Assembly (NCBI RefSeq): GCF_032823475.1
Contig: NZ_CP127915.1
Span: forward strand, 1,488,001 to 1,552,000
Length of the DNA: 64,000 nt
Source: Acinetobacter sp. SAAs474
GTDB taxonomy: Bacteria > Pseudomonadota > Gammaproteobacteria > Pseudomonadales > Moraxellaceae
Direction of reading: 5' to 3'
Below the pieces are notes generated by a model. It was not told the DNA's origin and ran no database searches. It worked only from the letters and a program-made list of their open reading frames with translations. Every line of letters starts with the position of its first letter. Position 1 is the first letter of the stretch. This document shows, one piece after another, positions 21,517-30,360 of this stretch. Made by a program: the position numbers and the translations under genes.

Positions 21517-21545
21517 ATATGAGGTGAAAATATTAAAAATTCAAG
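21517..21545 (-). promoter_or_regulatory. Sigma-32-type heat-shock promoter for htpX
   Basis: Read on the minus strand, CTTGAA (21545-21540), a 15-bp spacer and CCTCATAT (21524-21517) match the RpoH consensus CTTGAA / CCCCATNT in 13 of the 14 listed positions. The element lies at the right distance and orientation for htpX. Confidence 0.65.
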
Positions 21546-21800
21546 AAATAAAACAAAAAACTCAACTAAAAATCTTAAGTTACTGTCAAGAATTGTTGCG
21601 GTGATGCAAATAAATTATAGATTTTATTTAATATTTAATTTTTATCGTTAAACACATCAAAAACACTATAGTGACTGAGCATTTACAGTTTGCTAGCCAG
21701 ATTGCTTTTTATATCGCATCAACCAAGCACAATTTGATGACATGTAAATATATTCGGATATTTTACGCTTAGGCTGGCATTTGATTGAACAGAGAAAATA

Positions 21801-21826
21801 AAATTAAATGCAGCATTTTTATGCTG
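21801..21826 (-). terminator. Possible terminator of the lytic transglycosylase gene
   Basis: On the minus strand, CAGCAT and ATGCTG form a 6-bp stem with an AAAA loop, followed by CATTTAATTTTATTTT. The stem is short, so termination may be partial. The rest of the 21546-21895 gap shows no gene. Confidence 0.45.
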
Positions 21827-21895
21827 TATTTCAGGATAAATGGGCACTATTTTCACTACAATATCCCGAAAAAATTTAATCTGTATCGATTCAAG

Positions 21896-22696
21896 CTAAT
21901 CTAAAACCGTAATTGATGCAGATGCTGTTGCATGTTGTGTGGCATAGGTTCGTATAGATGGATCACGCTGCGCTGACTGCTGGTAGACAATTTTAGAGGC
22001 GAGGTTTAATGCGGGTAATGCAGACTGAGATGAGAATGATGATAGATCAGTTTGGCTATATAAATTTTTAAAACGACTCATGACGCGTTGCACATAGTCT
22101 TGTGTTTCTTTAAATGGTGGAATACCGCCATATTTGCTTACATTACCTTCACCTGCATTATATCCAGCCAGTGCCAGCGGTATATTGCCATTAAAGCGGC
22201 GTAACAGCCAAGATAAATATTGTGCACCAGCCATAATATTCTGATAGGGATCATAGGGCTGTGTAACATTAAAGCGTTTAGCTGTTGCTGGCATCAGTTG
22301 CATTAATCCTTGTGCACCCACAGGTGAGCGAGCATAAATATTAAACCCTGATTCGGTATGCATCACTGCTTTGATTAAACCTTCAGCTATTTTATGCTGC
22401 TGCGCAGCTTGTTGAATAATCGCATCGAATGCATTTTTATTGCCATGAAAACTGGGCAGAACTGATGCTTCAGATTTCCCCCAATTTTGATAGTGATGGA
22501 TATTACTGTCAGGATAATAAGTTACTTTTACACGTGTTAGCGTCCGTTGCTGATGTTTTTTATTGGTTAATAAGGTGCTACCTGTGACCGTATCTTTATA
22601 TTGATAAATATTTTCTGCATAGCTATGTGCTGCGATGAATACTATATTTGGGCTTATCAAAAGATAAAATAAGCAATTGAATAATTTTTTTATCAT
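21896..22696 (-). CDS. Lytic transglycosylase, SLT domain
   Basis: This is a secreted peptidoglycan lytic transglycosylase of the Slt/MltC fold. The frame extends to 22810, but ATG 22696 puts a signal peptide at the N-terminus (MIKKLFNCLFYLLISPNI...AHSYA), giving 266 residues. A short DUF4124-like segment (NIYQYKDTVTGSTLLTN) comes first. The SLT domain (about residues 88-215) follows, with the catalytic Glu in MHTESGFN and the motifs SPVGAQGLMQLMPATA and LALAGYNAGEGNV. The substrate is periplasmic murein; no lipobox is visible. The exact start is uncertain because no strong ribosome-binding site precedes either candidate. Confidence 0.85.
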   Translation of the reverse strand: MIKKLFNCLFYLLISPNIVFIAAHSYAENIYQYKDTVTGSTLLTNKKHQQRTLTRVKVTYYPDSNIHHYQNWGKSEASVLPSFHGNKNAFDAIIQQAAQQHKIAEGLIKAVMHTESGFNIYARSPVGAQGLMQLMPATAKRFNVTQPYDPYQNIMAGAQYLSWLLRRFNGNIPLALAGYNAGEGNVSKYGGIPPFKETQDYVQRVMSRFKNLYSQTDLSSFSSQSALPALNLASKIVYQQSAQRDPSIRTYATQHATASASITVLD

Positions 22697-23028
22697 TGTT
22701 CTAAGGTCAACATATTTTTTCCCAATGGGGACAATTTTGATAGAGTGAAAAATAGGCCTGCTGATTATCATTAAAGTATTGGATTGATTCTCATTCAAGA
22801 TATGCTTCAATTTAGCATCATTGAAAGATTGATATCTTGAAGATCATACTTTTAGAAAAGCAAGTCAAATCGATTAATCATCGAGCAAAAAAATATTTAT
22901 TTTTTTTCAATACGAATGACTTGACAGGACTAACTACTTGAAAATAAAAGCTATTTAAATTGATTAAAAAACATACAATTTAAATAAAAGCCTTAACTTT
23001 GGGGGGCAGAAGATTGTCAAGTCTTTCT

Positions 23029-23063
23029 TCATCCACAAAGTTATCCACAGCTTTTGTGGACAA
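23029..23063. promoter_or_regulatory. Cluster of three DnaA-box-like 9-mers
   Basis: TCATCCACA (23029-23037) and TTATCCACA (23041-23049, a perfect DnaA box) lie on the plus strand, and TTGTCCACA lies on the minus strand (23063-23055). All fall within 35 bp, and the last two face each other around GCTTT. The site lies about 175 bp upstream of ttcA, far from any dnaA gene in this window. The rest of 22697-23237 is AT-rich and has no gene. Confidence 0.55.
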
Positions 23064-23237
23064 CTGTAGAAAAGTATAAAAGATAAGCAATTTTACTCAA
23101 TGTTGCATCTTAATGTTGAATATAAGTGAAAAAAATGACAAAACAATGAAGAATTTTTTAATTACATTCTTTTGATGCGTCCGGTGTGTATTTCAGCTAA
23201 AATTGCGCGGTATTTTTTTTATGGGTCAATCTCGTCT

Positions 23238-24161
23238 ATGTACTCGCCAGTTGAGTTCGATCAAGGATTTAATTTTAAGCCAGAACTACCAACAAGCTCT
23301 GCGTATTATCGTTTGTTGAAAAAGCTCCGTCGCCAAGTTGGACATGCCATTCGTGATTTTAAAATGATCGAAGAGGGTGATAAGGTCATGGTGTGTATTT
23401 CTGGTGGTAAAGACAGTTATACCTTGCTTGATATTTTGTTGCAATTTAAACGCATTGCGCCGATCAACTTTGAGGTGATAGCAGTTAATCTTGACCAGAA
23501 ACAGCCTGGTTTCCCAGAAGATGTCTTACCACGTTATCTAGAAGAAAATAAAATTCCATATTATATTCTCGAGAAAGATACCTATAGTATTACCAAACGT
23601 CTCACGCCTGAAGGAAAAACCTACTGTGCAGTATGTTCACGTTTGCGCCGTGGTTCATTGTATGGTTTTGCACAAGAAATTGGCGCAACTAAAGTTGCCT
23701 TAGGTCACCATCGTGATGATATTTTAGCGACATTTTTCTTAAACTTATTTCATGGTGGTAGCTTAAAAGCCATGCCACCTAAATTACTATCGTCAGATAA
23801 AAAAAATATCTTGATTCGTCCACTGGCTTATGTCGAAGAAAAAGATATTATTAAGTATGCAGAAATGCGTAAATTTCCGATTATTCCATGTAATTTATGT
23901 GGTTCTCAGGAAAACTTACAACGTGCCATATTAAATGATATGTTACGTAGCTGGGATAAAGACTATCCAAAACGGTTGCATAGTATTTTTGGTGCATTAC
24001 AAAATGTATCACCATCACAACTGGCAGATCGTGAGTTATTTGATTTTGAAGCATTAGATGCACAGCGTGAATTTGACTTTAAAGGCTCATCCACAATTAA
24101 TGATGAAGAAGAGGCCAGCAAACGTATTAATATGGTCAATTTAGGTTTTGTTGCTGATTAA
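23238..24161 (+). CDS. ttcA: tRNA 2-thiocytidine synthetase
   Basis: TtcA thiolates cytidine 32 of certain tRNAs using ATP and a [4Fe-4S] cluster. The PP-loop SGGKDS is at about residue 57, followed by the cluster ligands in two CxxC motifs, CAVCSR and [15 protein letters not shown] is also family-typical. I chose ATG 23238 (307 residues, [11 protein letters not shown]); a TTG 22 codons earlier adds residues with no family support and neither start has a strong ribosome-binding site. The gene is monocistronic, ended by the hairpin at 24172-24205. Confidence 0.95.
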   Translation: MYSPVEFDQGFNFKPELPTSSAYYRLLKKLRRQVGHAIRDFKMIEEGDKVMVCISGGKDSYTLLDILLQFKRIAPINFEVIAVNLDQKQPGFPEDVLPRYLEENKIPYYILEKDTYSITKRLTPEGKTYCAVCSRLRRGSLYGFAQEIGATKVALGHHRDDILATFFLNLFHGGSLKAMPPKLLSSDKKNILIRPLAYVEEKDIIKYAEMRKFPIIPCNLCGSQENLQRAILNDMLRSWDKDYPKRLHSIFGALQNVSPSQLADRELFDFEALDAQREFDFKGSSTINDEEEASKRINMVNLGFVAD

Positions 24162-24171
24162 GCACTTTTAA

Positions 24172-24205
24172 GACACCATACTGTTGGCGTATGGTGTCAT
24201 TTTTC
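24172..24205 (+). terminator. Terminator of ttcA
   Basis: GACACCATAC (24172-24181) pairs perfectly with GTATGGTGTC (24189-24198); a T run follows. Confidence 0.92.
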
Positions 24206-24432
24206 GATGCGATGATATACCACAGATATTATAACTGTGTGGCTGTTTTATGCTGGAACTTATTAAAAAGTAAAGTAAATATAATTAAAATAACAATTTT
24301 TGAACGATGCGATTAAATTTTATTAGCCCAAAGCAAAAATTACGTGCTATAACAACTGACGAGCTAAAAGCTTCATCAAGATGTCATCTGGATGGATGAT
24401 ACACAAATGAACAAATAAATAGAGGAAACATC

Positions 24433-24816
24433 ATGCCTGCTTTTTTATCTGAAGATTGGTTTGCAACAGTTGATGCCTTAACGGCTGAAGTCGGTGAGTT
24501 AAACTTACCACCTGCATTGGCAAACCTTGCAATTAATTTAGTGGTTACAGATGCTTCAGGTAATATTGAGTTAGCATTAGATGGCGGTAAAATTAAAAAA
24601 GGCTTGTCTCCAAATGCCAAAACAACACTAAATATGGATGCAGAAACTTTACGTAAAGTATTCTTAGAGTTTGATATGGCAGCCGCAATGCAAGCATTTA
24701 TGACAGGCAAAATCAAAGTACAAGGCGATATGTCACAATTAATGGCATTACAAACTGCAAAGCCAAGTCCAGAACAAAAAGGATTGTTTAAGCGCATTCT
24801 TGAACAAACGGTTTAA
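24433..24816 (+). CDS. SCP-2 sterol-transfer-family protein
   Basis: The 127-residue protein matches the small bacterial SCP-2 fold. Alternating strands INLVVTDASGNIELALDGGKIKKGL are followed by TTLNMDAETLRKVFLEFDMAAAMQAFMTGKIKVQGDMSQLMAL. The last part is the diagnostic MxGKIKVxGDM segment of lipid-binding SCP-2 domains. It has no signal peptide, so it is probably a cytoplasmic lipid or acyl-CoA binding protein; the ligand is unknown. GAGGAAACATC gives a good ribosome-binding site. It stands alone, convergent with a transglycosylase gene. Confidence 0.85.
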   Translation: MPAFLSEDWFATVDALTAEVGELNLPPALANLAINLVVTDASGNIELALDGGKIKKGLSPNAKTTLNMDAETLRKVFLEFDMAAAMQAFMTGKIKVQGDMSQLMALQTAKPSPEQKGLFKRILEQTV

Positions 24817-24842
24817 TGGTGATTTGTAGCATTATGGCATTG

Positions 24843-24955
24843 TTATCATCTCAGTATATTGTCTCGTGTAGGCTGAGGTGATAAAGGCTATGATTGATAT
24901 ACGATCAATCCAATCAGCACCCAGTCTAATCAATGACTGAGGTGCATGCTGATTG
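24843..24955. other. Two stacked inverted repeats between convergent genes
   Basis: TTATCATCTCAG (24843-24854) pairs with CTGAGGTGATAA (24873-24884), with one T-G wobble in 12. A second, bulged hairpin joins CAATCAGCA (24911-24919) to TGCTGATTG (24947-24955), with AGTC/GACT inside. Together they fill the gap between the SCP-2 gene and the convergent transglycosylase gene and probably serve as 3'-end structures for both. Confidence 0.5.
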
Positions 24956-24956
24956 A

Positions 24957-26072
24957 TTAAATACTCACCAATTGTGGTGTGGTCTTGATATGTTCTAAGT
25001 ACGCACGAATACGAGTCACATATTGAACTGCTTGACCATAACGACTATTGGCTCTTTTATTTTGCTCTAAATAAGAATATAAGTTTACCCAATTATTAGG
25101 GTTTTTACCTTGACCTTTTAAACGCTGCTGAATTTGGCCTACGGCACCAGGTCCCATGTTATATGCAACCAGAGCATACCAATTGCGATCTGGATAAGGA
25201 ATACTGGCATAGCGTGTGAGCAGTTGATCATAATATTTTGCTCCACCTTCAATACTCTGTGATGGATTTGTACGATCATTTACGCCCATAGCTTTTGCTG
25301 TACCATTGGTGAGCATCATAATACCACGTACACCTGTGGGAGAAACAGAGTTTGGTTTTAAATATGATTCTTGATAACCAATCGCAGCCAATAAATGCCA
25401 GTCGATATCATATGTTGCTGCAGTCTTTTTAAAACTGGCTTTATATATCGGCATGCGTTTACTGAGATCACGTTGAATGATATTCCATGATTCATCTTTG
25501 ACAATATTACGATTATAAAATGACGCAAGCTGCTGGATAGAACCATTTTGCTTATTACGACAAATATATGCACTGGCATTTTGACTTAATGGATCATTGG
25601 CAAACTTAAATACCCAATTGAGTTCTGGATTAAAGCCATTTTTAGTCAGTGTATTTAAATCACCACATGTTGCAGAAAAGGAGGTGAGATTCCTTTTTTC
25701 TACAGCATAAATGTTTGCTGTGGTCATGGCAAAATTAGCTTGACCGACATCCACCATTTTGAGTGCTGTTGCATTATCTTTAACGGTTTTAAACTCTAGT
25801 TTAACATTTAAACTATTGGCATAATTACGAACTAAATCATAACCAAAGCCATGGCGATGGGTACCTTTATCAAAAATGGTACTTGGATTTTCAACAGCAA
25901 CGACAATCAATTTATTTTGATTGATGACAGTGTTGAATTGCTGTGCTGTCTTACTGGCATTAATACTGTGAAATGGAAAAATAACCGTACTGAGTATTAA
26001 AGCTTTTGCTGGGAGTGAATGGATAATTGAGTTAAGGCTAAGCCTCGACCCAGAGGTTGAACTACTACGCAT
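24957..26072 (-). CDS. MltF-like lytic transglycosylase with substrate-binding domain
   Basis: The 371-residue protein has the MltF architecture: an N-terminal export signal (hydrophobic AKALILSTVIFPF), a shortened periplasmic binding-protein domain (about residues 52-200), then an SLT catalytic domain. The catalytic Glu is in GYQESYLKP, followed by SPTGVRGIMMLT and ALVAYNMGPGAVGQI. In MltF the first domain senses muropeptides and regulates the enzyme. E. coli MltF is about 518 residues; this protein is much shorter, mostly in the binding domain. No lipobox Cys is visible, so it may be soluble in the periplasm. The function as a murein lyase is secure; the regulatory role is inferred. Confidence 0.85.
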   Translation of the reverse strand: MRSSSTSGSRLSLNSIIHSLPAKALILSTVIFPFHSINASKTAQQFNTVINQNKLIVVAVENPSTIFDKGTHRHGFGYDLVRNYANSLNVKLEFKTVKDNATALKMVDVGQANFAMTTANIYAVEKRNLTSFSATCGDLNTLTKNGFNPELNWVFKFANDPLSQNASAYICRNKQNGSIQQLASFYNRNIVKDESWNIIQRDLSKRMPIYKASFKKTAATYDIDWHLLAAIGYQESYLKPNSVSPTGVRGIMMLTNGTAKAMGVNDRTNPSQSIEGGAKYYDQLLTRYASIPYPDRNWYALVAYNMGPGAVGQIQQRLKGQGKNPNNWVNLYSYLEQNKRANSRYGQAVQYVTRIRAYLEHIKTTPQLVSI

Positions 26073-27054
26073 GTTGTCTCCGCTACAAGTAATTTACTCC
26101 CCAAAAAGCTCTAAGAAATGTGCTTCGAACTTTCTTAAGTTTGATAAATTCAATTCAAGGGGTGGCAGTCATGACGTCATTCAAGATGACATAAGGTGGA
26201 TGAAAATTTGTAGAAAAACTACAATGGTTAAAAATCGATCTGCATGGAAGATGTGCGAATAATAAAGTCGAAAAAAAAATATGTCAAATTTTGTCGTAAA
26301 AAAAAAGAATACTATTGGTTTAAGTTATTGTTTATTAGTTGATTATTTTTTTAGTTTTTGCTTTTGTTTAATGTTTATACTGTATTAACAAATTTAAGTT
26401 ATTTTTTAACACAATAAAACACAAAGAATAATCAGGATATTGTTAAGTTTTTATTGGTAATTGATCGACAATCATAGTGTTTTAACTGATGAATAGTCAC
26501 TATTGTGAAGGTTGGTTTTTAAATCGATTTAAAGGAAATAAAGGGTGAAATAGGGTTTATTTTGAGTGGATGATCAAATTAGAACATGATAAAAAAGCGT
26601 ATAAAAATGCCGATGGTATGATAGGGTTTTTACCCTATTTTTGTTAATTTCTAGCTTTGTTAATACAGATATTAAGACTTATTTAATTACGATTTAAGGC
26701 TGTGACGAGAGTCCATTTTTCTTTAAAGTAGATCGATATTCGCTGGGATACTTTGTTGGTTGCTTAAATAATAAGCATGTATAATATACTTAACAATATA
26801 CAATGTAGTTCACAATATAGTTAATCGAAATTTTAGAGAAAAATTTTCCTTTAATTTTGAATGTGTGTGAGTTGGGCGGGGGAGTATCTGAGAATTTTTG
26901 GGTGATCAATCACAAGAATTAAATATTGATGATTGATTAATTTTATTTTATATCATTTTCAATATTTCAGAAATTTTCTTTCTTTATCAATCGCTGTATA
27001 GTTAAGTTTTAGCGTGCAATAAGATGCTTAAGCGTCATCTTTGGGGTATTGATT
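26073..27054. other. Long non-coding, AT-rich stretch before greB
   Basis: Nearly 1 kb without a supportable gene. It holds a 10-bp palindrome ATGACGTCAT (26171-26180), a TGCTTA/TAAGCA hairpin (26761-26777) next to a consensus TATAAT (26780-26785), and a G-rich tract (26875-26881). It also holds an imperfect 10-bp inverted repeat with TGATCAATCA at the left and TGATTGATTA at the right (about 26901-26940), followed by T-rich sequence. AAGATG/CATCTT flanks the greB ribosome-binding site. A 63-codon frame at 26071-26262 has no ribosome-binding site and was not called. An sRNA or a long greB leader is possible. Confidence 0.4.
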
Positions 27055-27528
27055 TTGAATCGTAAATTATTAACTTCAGAAGGTTATCAACGTTTACAAG
27101 ATGAATTAAATGACTTGGTTCGTAGAGAACGACCCGAGATTACTAAAATTGTTGCATGGGCTGCCAGTCTTGGTGATCGATCTGAAAATGCTGATTATCA
27201 CTATAATAAAAGAAAATTACGCGAAATTGATCGTAGAATTAGATATTTAACAAAGCTGTTTGAAGTCGCTCGTAAGGTTGATTATAGTCCTGAACAAGAG
27301 GGTAAAGCTTATTTTGGTGCATGGATTGAATTAGAAAATGATGCGGGCGATACCATTAAATTTCGCATTGTGGGTGATGAAGAAATTTACCTACGTAAAG
27401 ATTATATTTCCCTGCAATCACCTATGGCCAAAGCATGTCTAGGTAAGTCTGTTGATGATGAAGTACAGGTGATCACACCAACAGGTCGAAAAAACTGGTA
27501 TATCTGTAATATTGTTTATGAAAGTTAA
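27055..27528 (+). CDS. greB: Transcript cleavage factor GreB
   Basis: GreB rescues backtracked RNA polymerase by stimulating transcript cleavage. The 157-residue protein has the N-terminal coiled coil with the tip acidic residues in AASLGDRSENADYHYNKRKLREIDRRIRYL, nearly identical to the enterobacterial GreB signature. The C-terminal FKBP-like domain has VDYSPEQEGKAYFGAW and RKDYISLQSPMAKA. I placed the start at TTG 27055, 8 bp after GGGG; TTG 27049, two codons earlier, is too close to it. The WAASLGDRSENADY form and the VDYSP segment point to GreB rather than GreA. Confidence 0.93.
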   Translation: MNRKLLTSEGYQRLQDELNDLVRRERPEITKIVAWAASLGDRSENADYHYNKRKLREIDRRIRYLTKLFEVARKVDYSPEQEGKAYFGAWIELENDAGDTIKFRIVGDEEIYLRKDYISLQSPMAKACLGKSVDDEVQVITPTGRKNWYICNIVYES

Positions 27529-27642
27529 AAGCATCTATATAGATAGCAATACAGGATTAACTGATCGATATCCGTGTGCAATTAAGCCATATATTTGATT
27601 TTAATCGGTATTTATAATGATTGATATGATAAGTTTTGATTT

Positions 27643-27673
27643 AAAACGATCATGAGTGAGCATGATCGTTTTT
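27643..27673. terminator. Bidirectional terminator between greB and the TonB receptor
   Basis: AAAACGATCATG (27643-27654) pairs perfectly with CATGATCGTTTT (27661-27672) with a 6-nt loop. A-rich and T-rich flanks allow it to act for both convergent genes. Confidence 0.88.
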
Positions 27674-27685
27674 CTGTGGGCAAAA

Positions 27686-29878
27686 TTAGAAGAAATAGTT
27701 GATTCTAAATAAGTAATTCCGTGGTGTACCTGGCATAGCAGATGAGCGCCAATATGTTTTATTGGCAACATTGGTTACTGCAAATGTTGCGCCCCAATGA
27801 TTATCTTTATAGCCAATCGCCGTATCTATGCGTGTCCAGTGAGGCATTTTCAAGTTATTGTTATCGGTTGTATAATATGAACCTGTATAGGTTACCCCAA
27901 CTTCACTATATAGTTTTTCATAAGGCAAATAGCGTATAAATAAATTTCCTGTATTTTTTGATACATTTCTTAGATCATTACCCACTAAACTTTCATCGCG
28001 TTTATTTTTAGAGATTGTAGCATCTGTGTAGCCATAGCCTCCCCTAAGATATAGCTGGTCGAAAATTTGCCCAATAAAGCTAAATTCAGCACCTTTTGAT
28101 ATGTTTTCGCCAATAATAATATAAGGAGAATTATCATCATCAGGATCTTCATGACCTTTAATATTATGCTTTTTAATATGGTAAGCAGAAAATTGTGTGC
28201 TGAATTTTTCATTTAACCAGTCACTTTTTATACCCACTTCATATTGATCTAAATATTGTGGATCCTGATTAAAAGCATCTAAATCTGTCGTTGCTGAAAC
28301 AACATTGACAGACATATTACCTCCAAAAGGTACAAAACTACGGCTATAGGATGCATATAGACTATGTGCTGGTATAGGTTGCCAAATAAAGCCAATATTA
28401 GGACTAACCGTATGACTTTTGATTTGTTTGGATGCACCGTAATCTGCTGAACTTTCTAATTTATTTGTTGTTTTGGTCTGATAGGTATCATATCGTAAGC
28501 CCAACATTAACTTATATTTATCATTTAAGCTGATGAGATCTTGTAAAAATATACCGTAATTAGTGCCCTCATTGTAATTATGAGACGTTATTAAATGTCC
28601 AGTGCCTCGATGATTAAATCTGTCTCCTGTTAATGGATGAACAAAACCATAAATTAAAGAACCGTCGCTATTTTTATTTGAAAGCAAAGGTTCTCTTTGC
28701 TCATAAGACCAATCTAGTCCTATTAATACGTTATGTTTAAGTACCTTGGTATAAAATTCAGCCGTGATATCAAAAGTACTTGCTGTGGTTTTATTGGTTG
28801 TTTGTTGCCAATAATAAACTTGATTAATATAACCTTTATAACAACCTTTATTGGTTTTTGTTGGTGTTACATCGCTCGTACAGATTGAGCCCAAATAAAA
28901 GTGATCAAAATTTTGTTGTGCTTCTCTATGACTTAAACTCCAATGTGCTTTCCAATTGGGGAAGAATTCGTATTTAATATCTGTTCTTGCTGTTTTTAGA
29001 AGATCATCTACATAATCATTATCTTGTGCAAAGCCCATTTTAATCGATGTTTCTGCAGGTAGATTATCATAAGAGGGTCCACGATCAGGTATTCGATTGA
29101 GCCTGTCATCGGTATATTCTGTCGTCCATATTAATGTTTGATCATCACTACGATATGTCATGCTGGGTGATAGCATGTCTTGATTTGATCCAATACCCGA
29201 TCGAAAACTATTTGTATCTGATTTTTCTCCTACTAAACGAATAGCCCAGTTATTATTTAAAATTTGATTGATATCAATTGTTCCACCTACATTATTATCA
29301 CTTCCAACATAGGCACCAATAGAACTTTTTGAATCAAAATTGGCATACTTTGTGACCATATTAATCACACCACCTCCAGCACTACGCCCATATAGTACAG
29401 AAGCAGGACCTTTAAGTATTTCAATCCGTTCAACATTCGCCGTACTACGACGAACTTGCCCGCTTTCACGAACACCATCTCTGTAGATATCTCCAGAATC
29501 AGCACTAAATCCACGAAGCATAATACCATCGCCACGCATATCATAGCTGGTTGAAACACCTGGTGTTCCTTGTAGCATGACACTTAAATCATTTTCACCA
29601 TAAATTTTGTATTTTGAAACATCAATAGTATCAATTGTTTGAGGAACATCCTTTTTGTCTAGACCATTTCGAGTCACATTTGCTTGTTTATAATCGACAT
29701 AAGTTTTTATGGGGTCACCGTCATCCATAGCTTCGATTGTCATGGTTGGTAAGCTGGCGGAGACAATTTGAGAAGTGTTGATAATATCTGCGGCTTGAGT
29801 GTCTTGAATGGCCATGACAATCATAAAACTGAGAAGACTTACACGAAAATTGTGAACAATAGTCATTGATGAATACAT
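27686..29878 (-). CDS. TonB-dependent siderophore receptor, catecholate type
   Basis: The 730-residue outer-membrane receptor has a signal peptide ending near DTQAAD, a TonB-box-like LPTMTIEA, and a plug domain with MLQGTPGVSTSYDMRGDGIMLRGF and VERIEILKGPASVLYGRSAGGGVINMVTK. A 22-strand barrel ends in the C-terminal aromatic NYFF. These features match the Fiu/CirA/BfrD group of ferric catecholate receptors; the true ligand cannot be told. No STN domain is present, in contrast to the receptor at 52-54 kb. A Fur box 25 bp upstream of the start indicates iron repression. It stands alone, convergent with greB. Confidence 0.88.
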   Translation of the reverse strand: MYSSMTIVHNFRVSLLSFMIVMAIQDTQAADIINTSQIVSASLPTMTIEAMDDGDPIKTYVDYKQANVTRNGLDKKDVPQTIDTIDVSKYKIYGENDLSVMLQGTPGVSTSYDMRGDGIMLRGFSADSGDIYRDGVRESGQVRRSTANVERIEILKGPASVLYGRSAGGGVINMVTKYANFDSKSSIGAYVGSDNNVGGTIDINQILNNNWAIRLVGEKSDTNSFRSGIGSNQDMLSPSMTYRSDDQTLIWTTEYTDDRLNRIPDRGPSYDNLPAETSIKMGFAQDNDYVDDLLKTARTDIKYEFFPNWKAHWSLSHREAQQNFDHFYLGSICTSDVTPTKTNKGCYKGYINQVYYWQQTTNKTTASTFDITAEFYTKVLKHNVLIGLDWSYEQREPLLSNKNSDGSLIYGFVHPLTGDRFNHRGTGHLITSHNYNEGTNYGIFLQDLISLNDKYKLMLGLRYDTYQTKTTNKLESSADYGASKQIKSHTVSPNIGFIWQPIPAHSLYASYSRSFVPFGGNMSVNVVSATTDLDAFNQDPQYLDQYEVGIKSDWLNEKFSTQFSAYHIKKHNIKGHEDPDDDNSPYIIIGENISKGAEFSFIGQIFDQLYLRGGYGYTDATISKNKRDESLVGNDLRNVSKNTGNLFIRYLPYEKLYSEVGVTYTGSYYTTDNNNLKMPHWTRIDTAIGYKDNHWGATFAVTNVANKTYWRSSAMPGTPRNYLFRINYFF

Positions 29879-29902
29879 AAATGTGTCTAGATTATGGATA
29901 TT

Positions 29903-29921
29903 GTAAATGATAATTGTTATA
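29903..29921 (-). promoter_or_regulatory. Fur box upstream of the TonB receptor
   Basis: The 19 bp at this position, centred on AATGATAATTGTTAT, match the canonical Fur box in 14 of 19 positions. The site ends 25 bp upstream of the receptor start. Confidence 0.65.
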
Positions 29922-30237
29922 TTTTACGTTATTATTATAATTTATTTCTAGTGCTTTGTTACTTTTAGATGAGCTTGGAAAAATGATTTGTATAAACGTT
30001 ATGCTGTTGGAGATAGACGGACAGTGTATGATTTGGATAATCTGACGTTTAAAATCAGACTGAAATATATTAAAAAGCCTTGACGATAATCATAGAAATA
30101 TTTCATGATTGAGCATGAGAAATATTAAATAAAGTTAGTTTAAGTCGGCTTAATATAATGTGTGAATTTTAGGCTATATCCTAAGATATCATGATTTTTT
30201 AGAGTTGATGGGTTGTTGATTATTATGGGTTAAATTT

Positions 30238-30256
30238 AAATATGATAATTATTGCT
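30238..30256 (+). promoter_or_regulatory. Second Fur-box-like site, upstream of the Ada-like gene
   Basis: The 19 bp centred on TATGATAATTATTGC match the Fur consensus in 12 of 19 positions, about 105 bp before the Ada-like start. It could serve that gene or be a distal site of the divergent receptor. Between the two Fur sites (29922-30237) no gene is visible. Confidence 0.35.
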
Positions 30257-30360
30257 AGAATGATATAGCCTGACGTTATTTATAGATGAAAGAGCAAGAA
30301 TCGGATTTTTAGTTTTTATATGATTTGTTAATGTGGCCATTAGTTTGAAAATTTCGGTAA

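Noticed and set aside
23029-23063. Chromosomal replication origin at the DnaA-box cluster
   Set aside because: No dnaA, dnaN, gidA or rpmH nearby and only three boxes; treated as a possible regulatory or titration site instead.
26071-26262. 63-codon frame after the MltF-like gene
   Set aside because: Divergent from and overlapping the start of the transglycosylase gene, no ribosome-binding site, composition like non-coding DNA.
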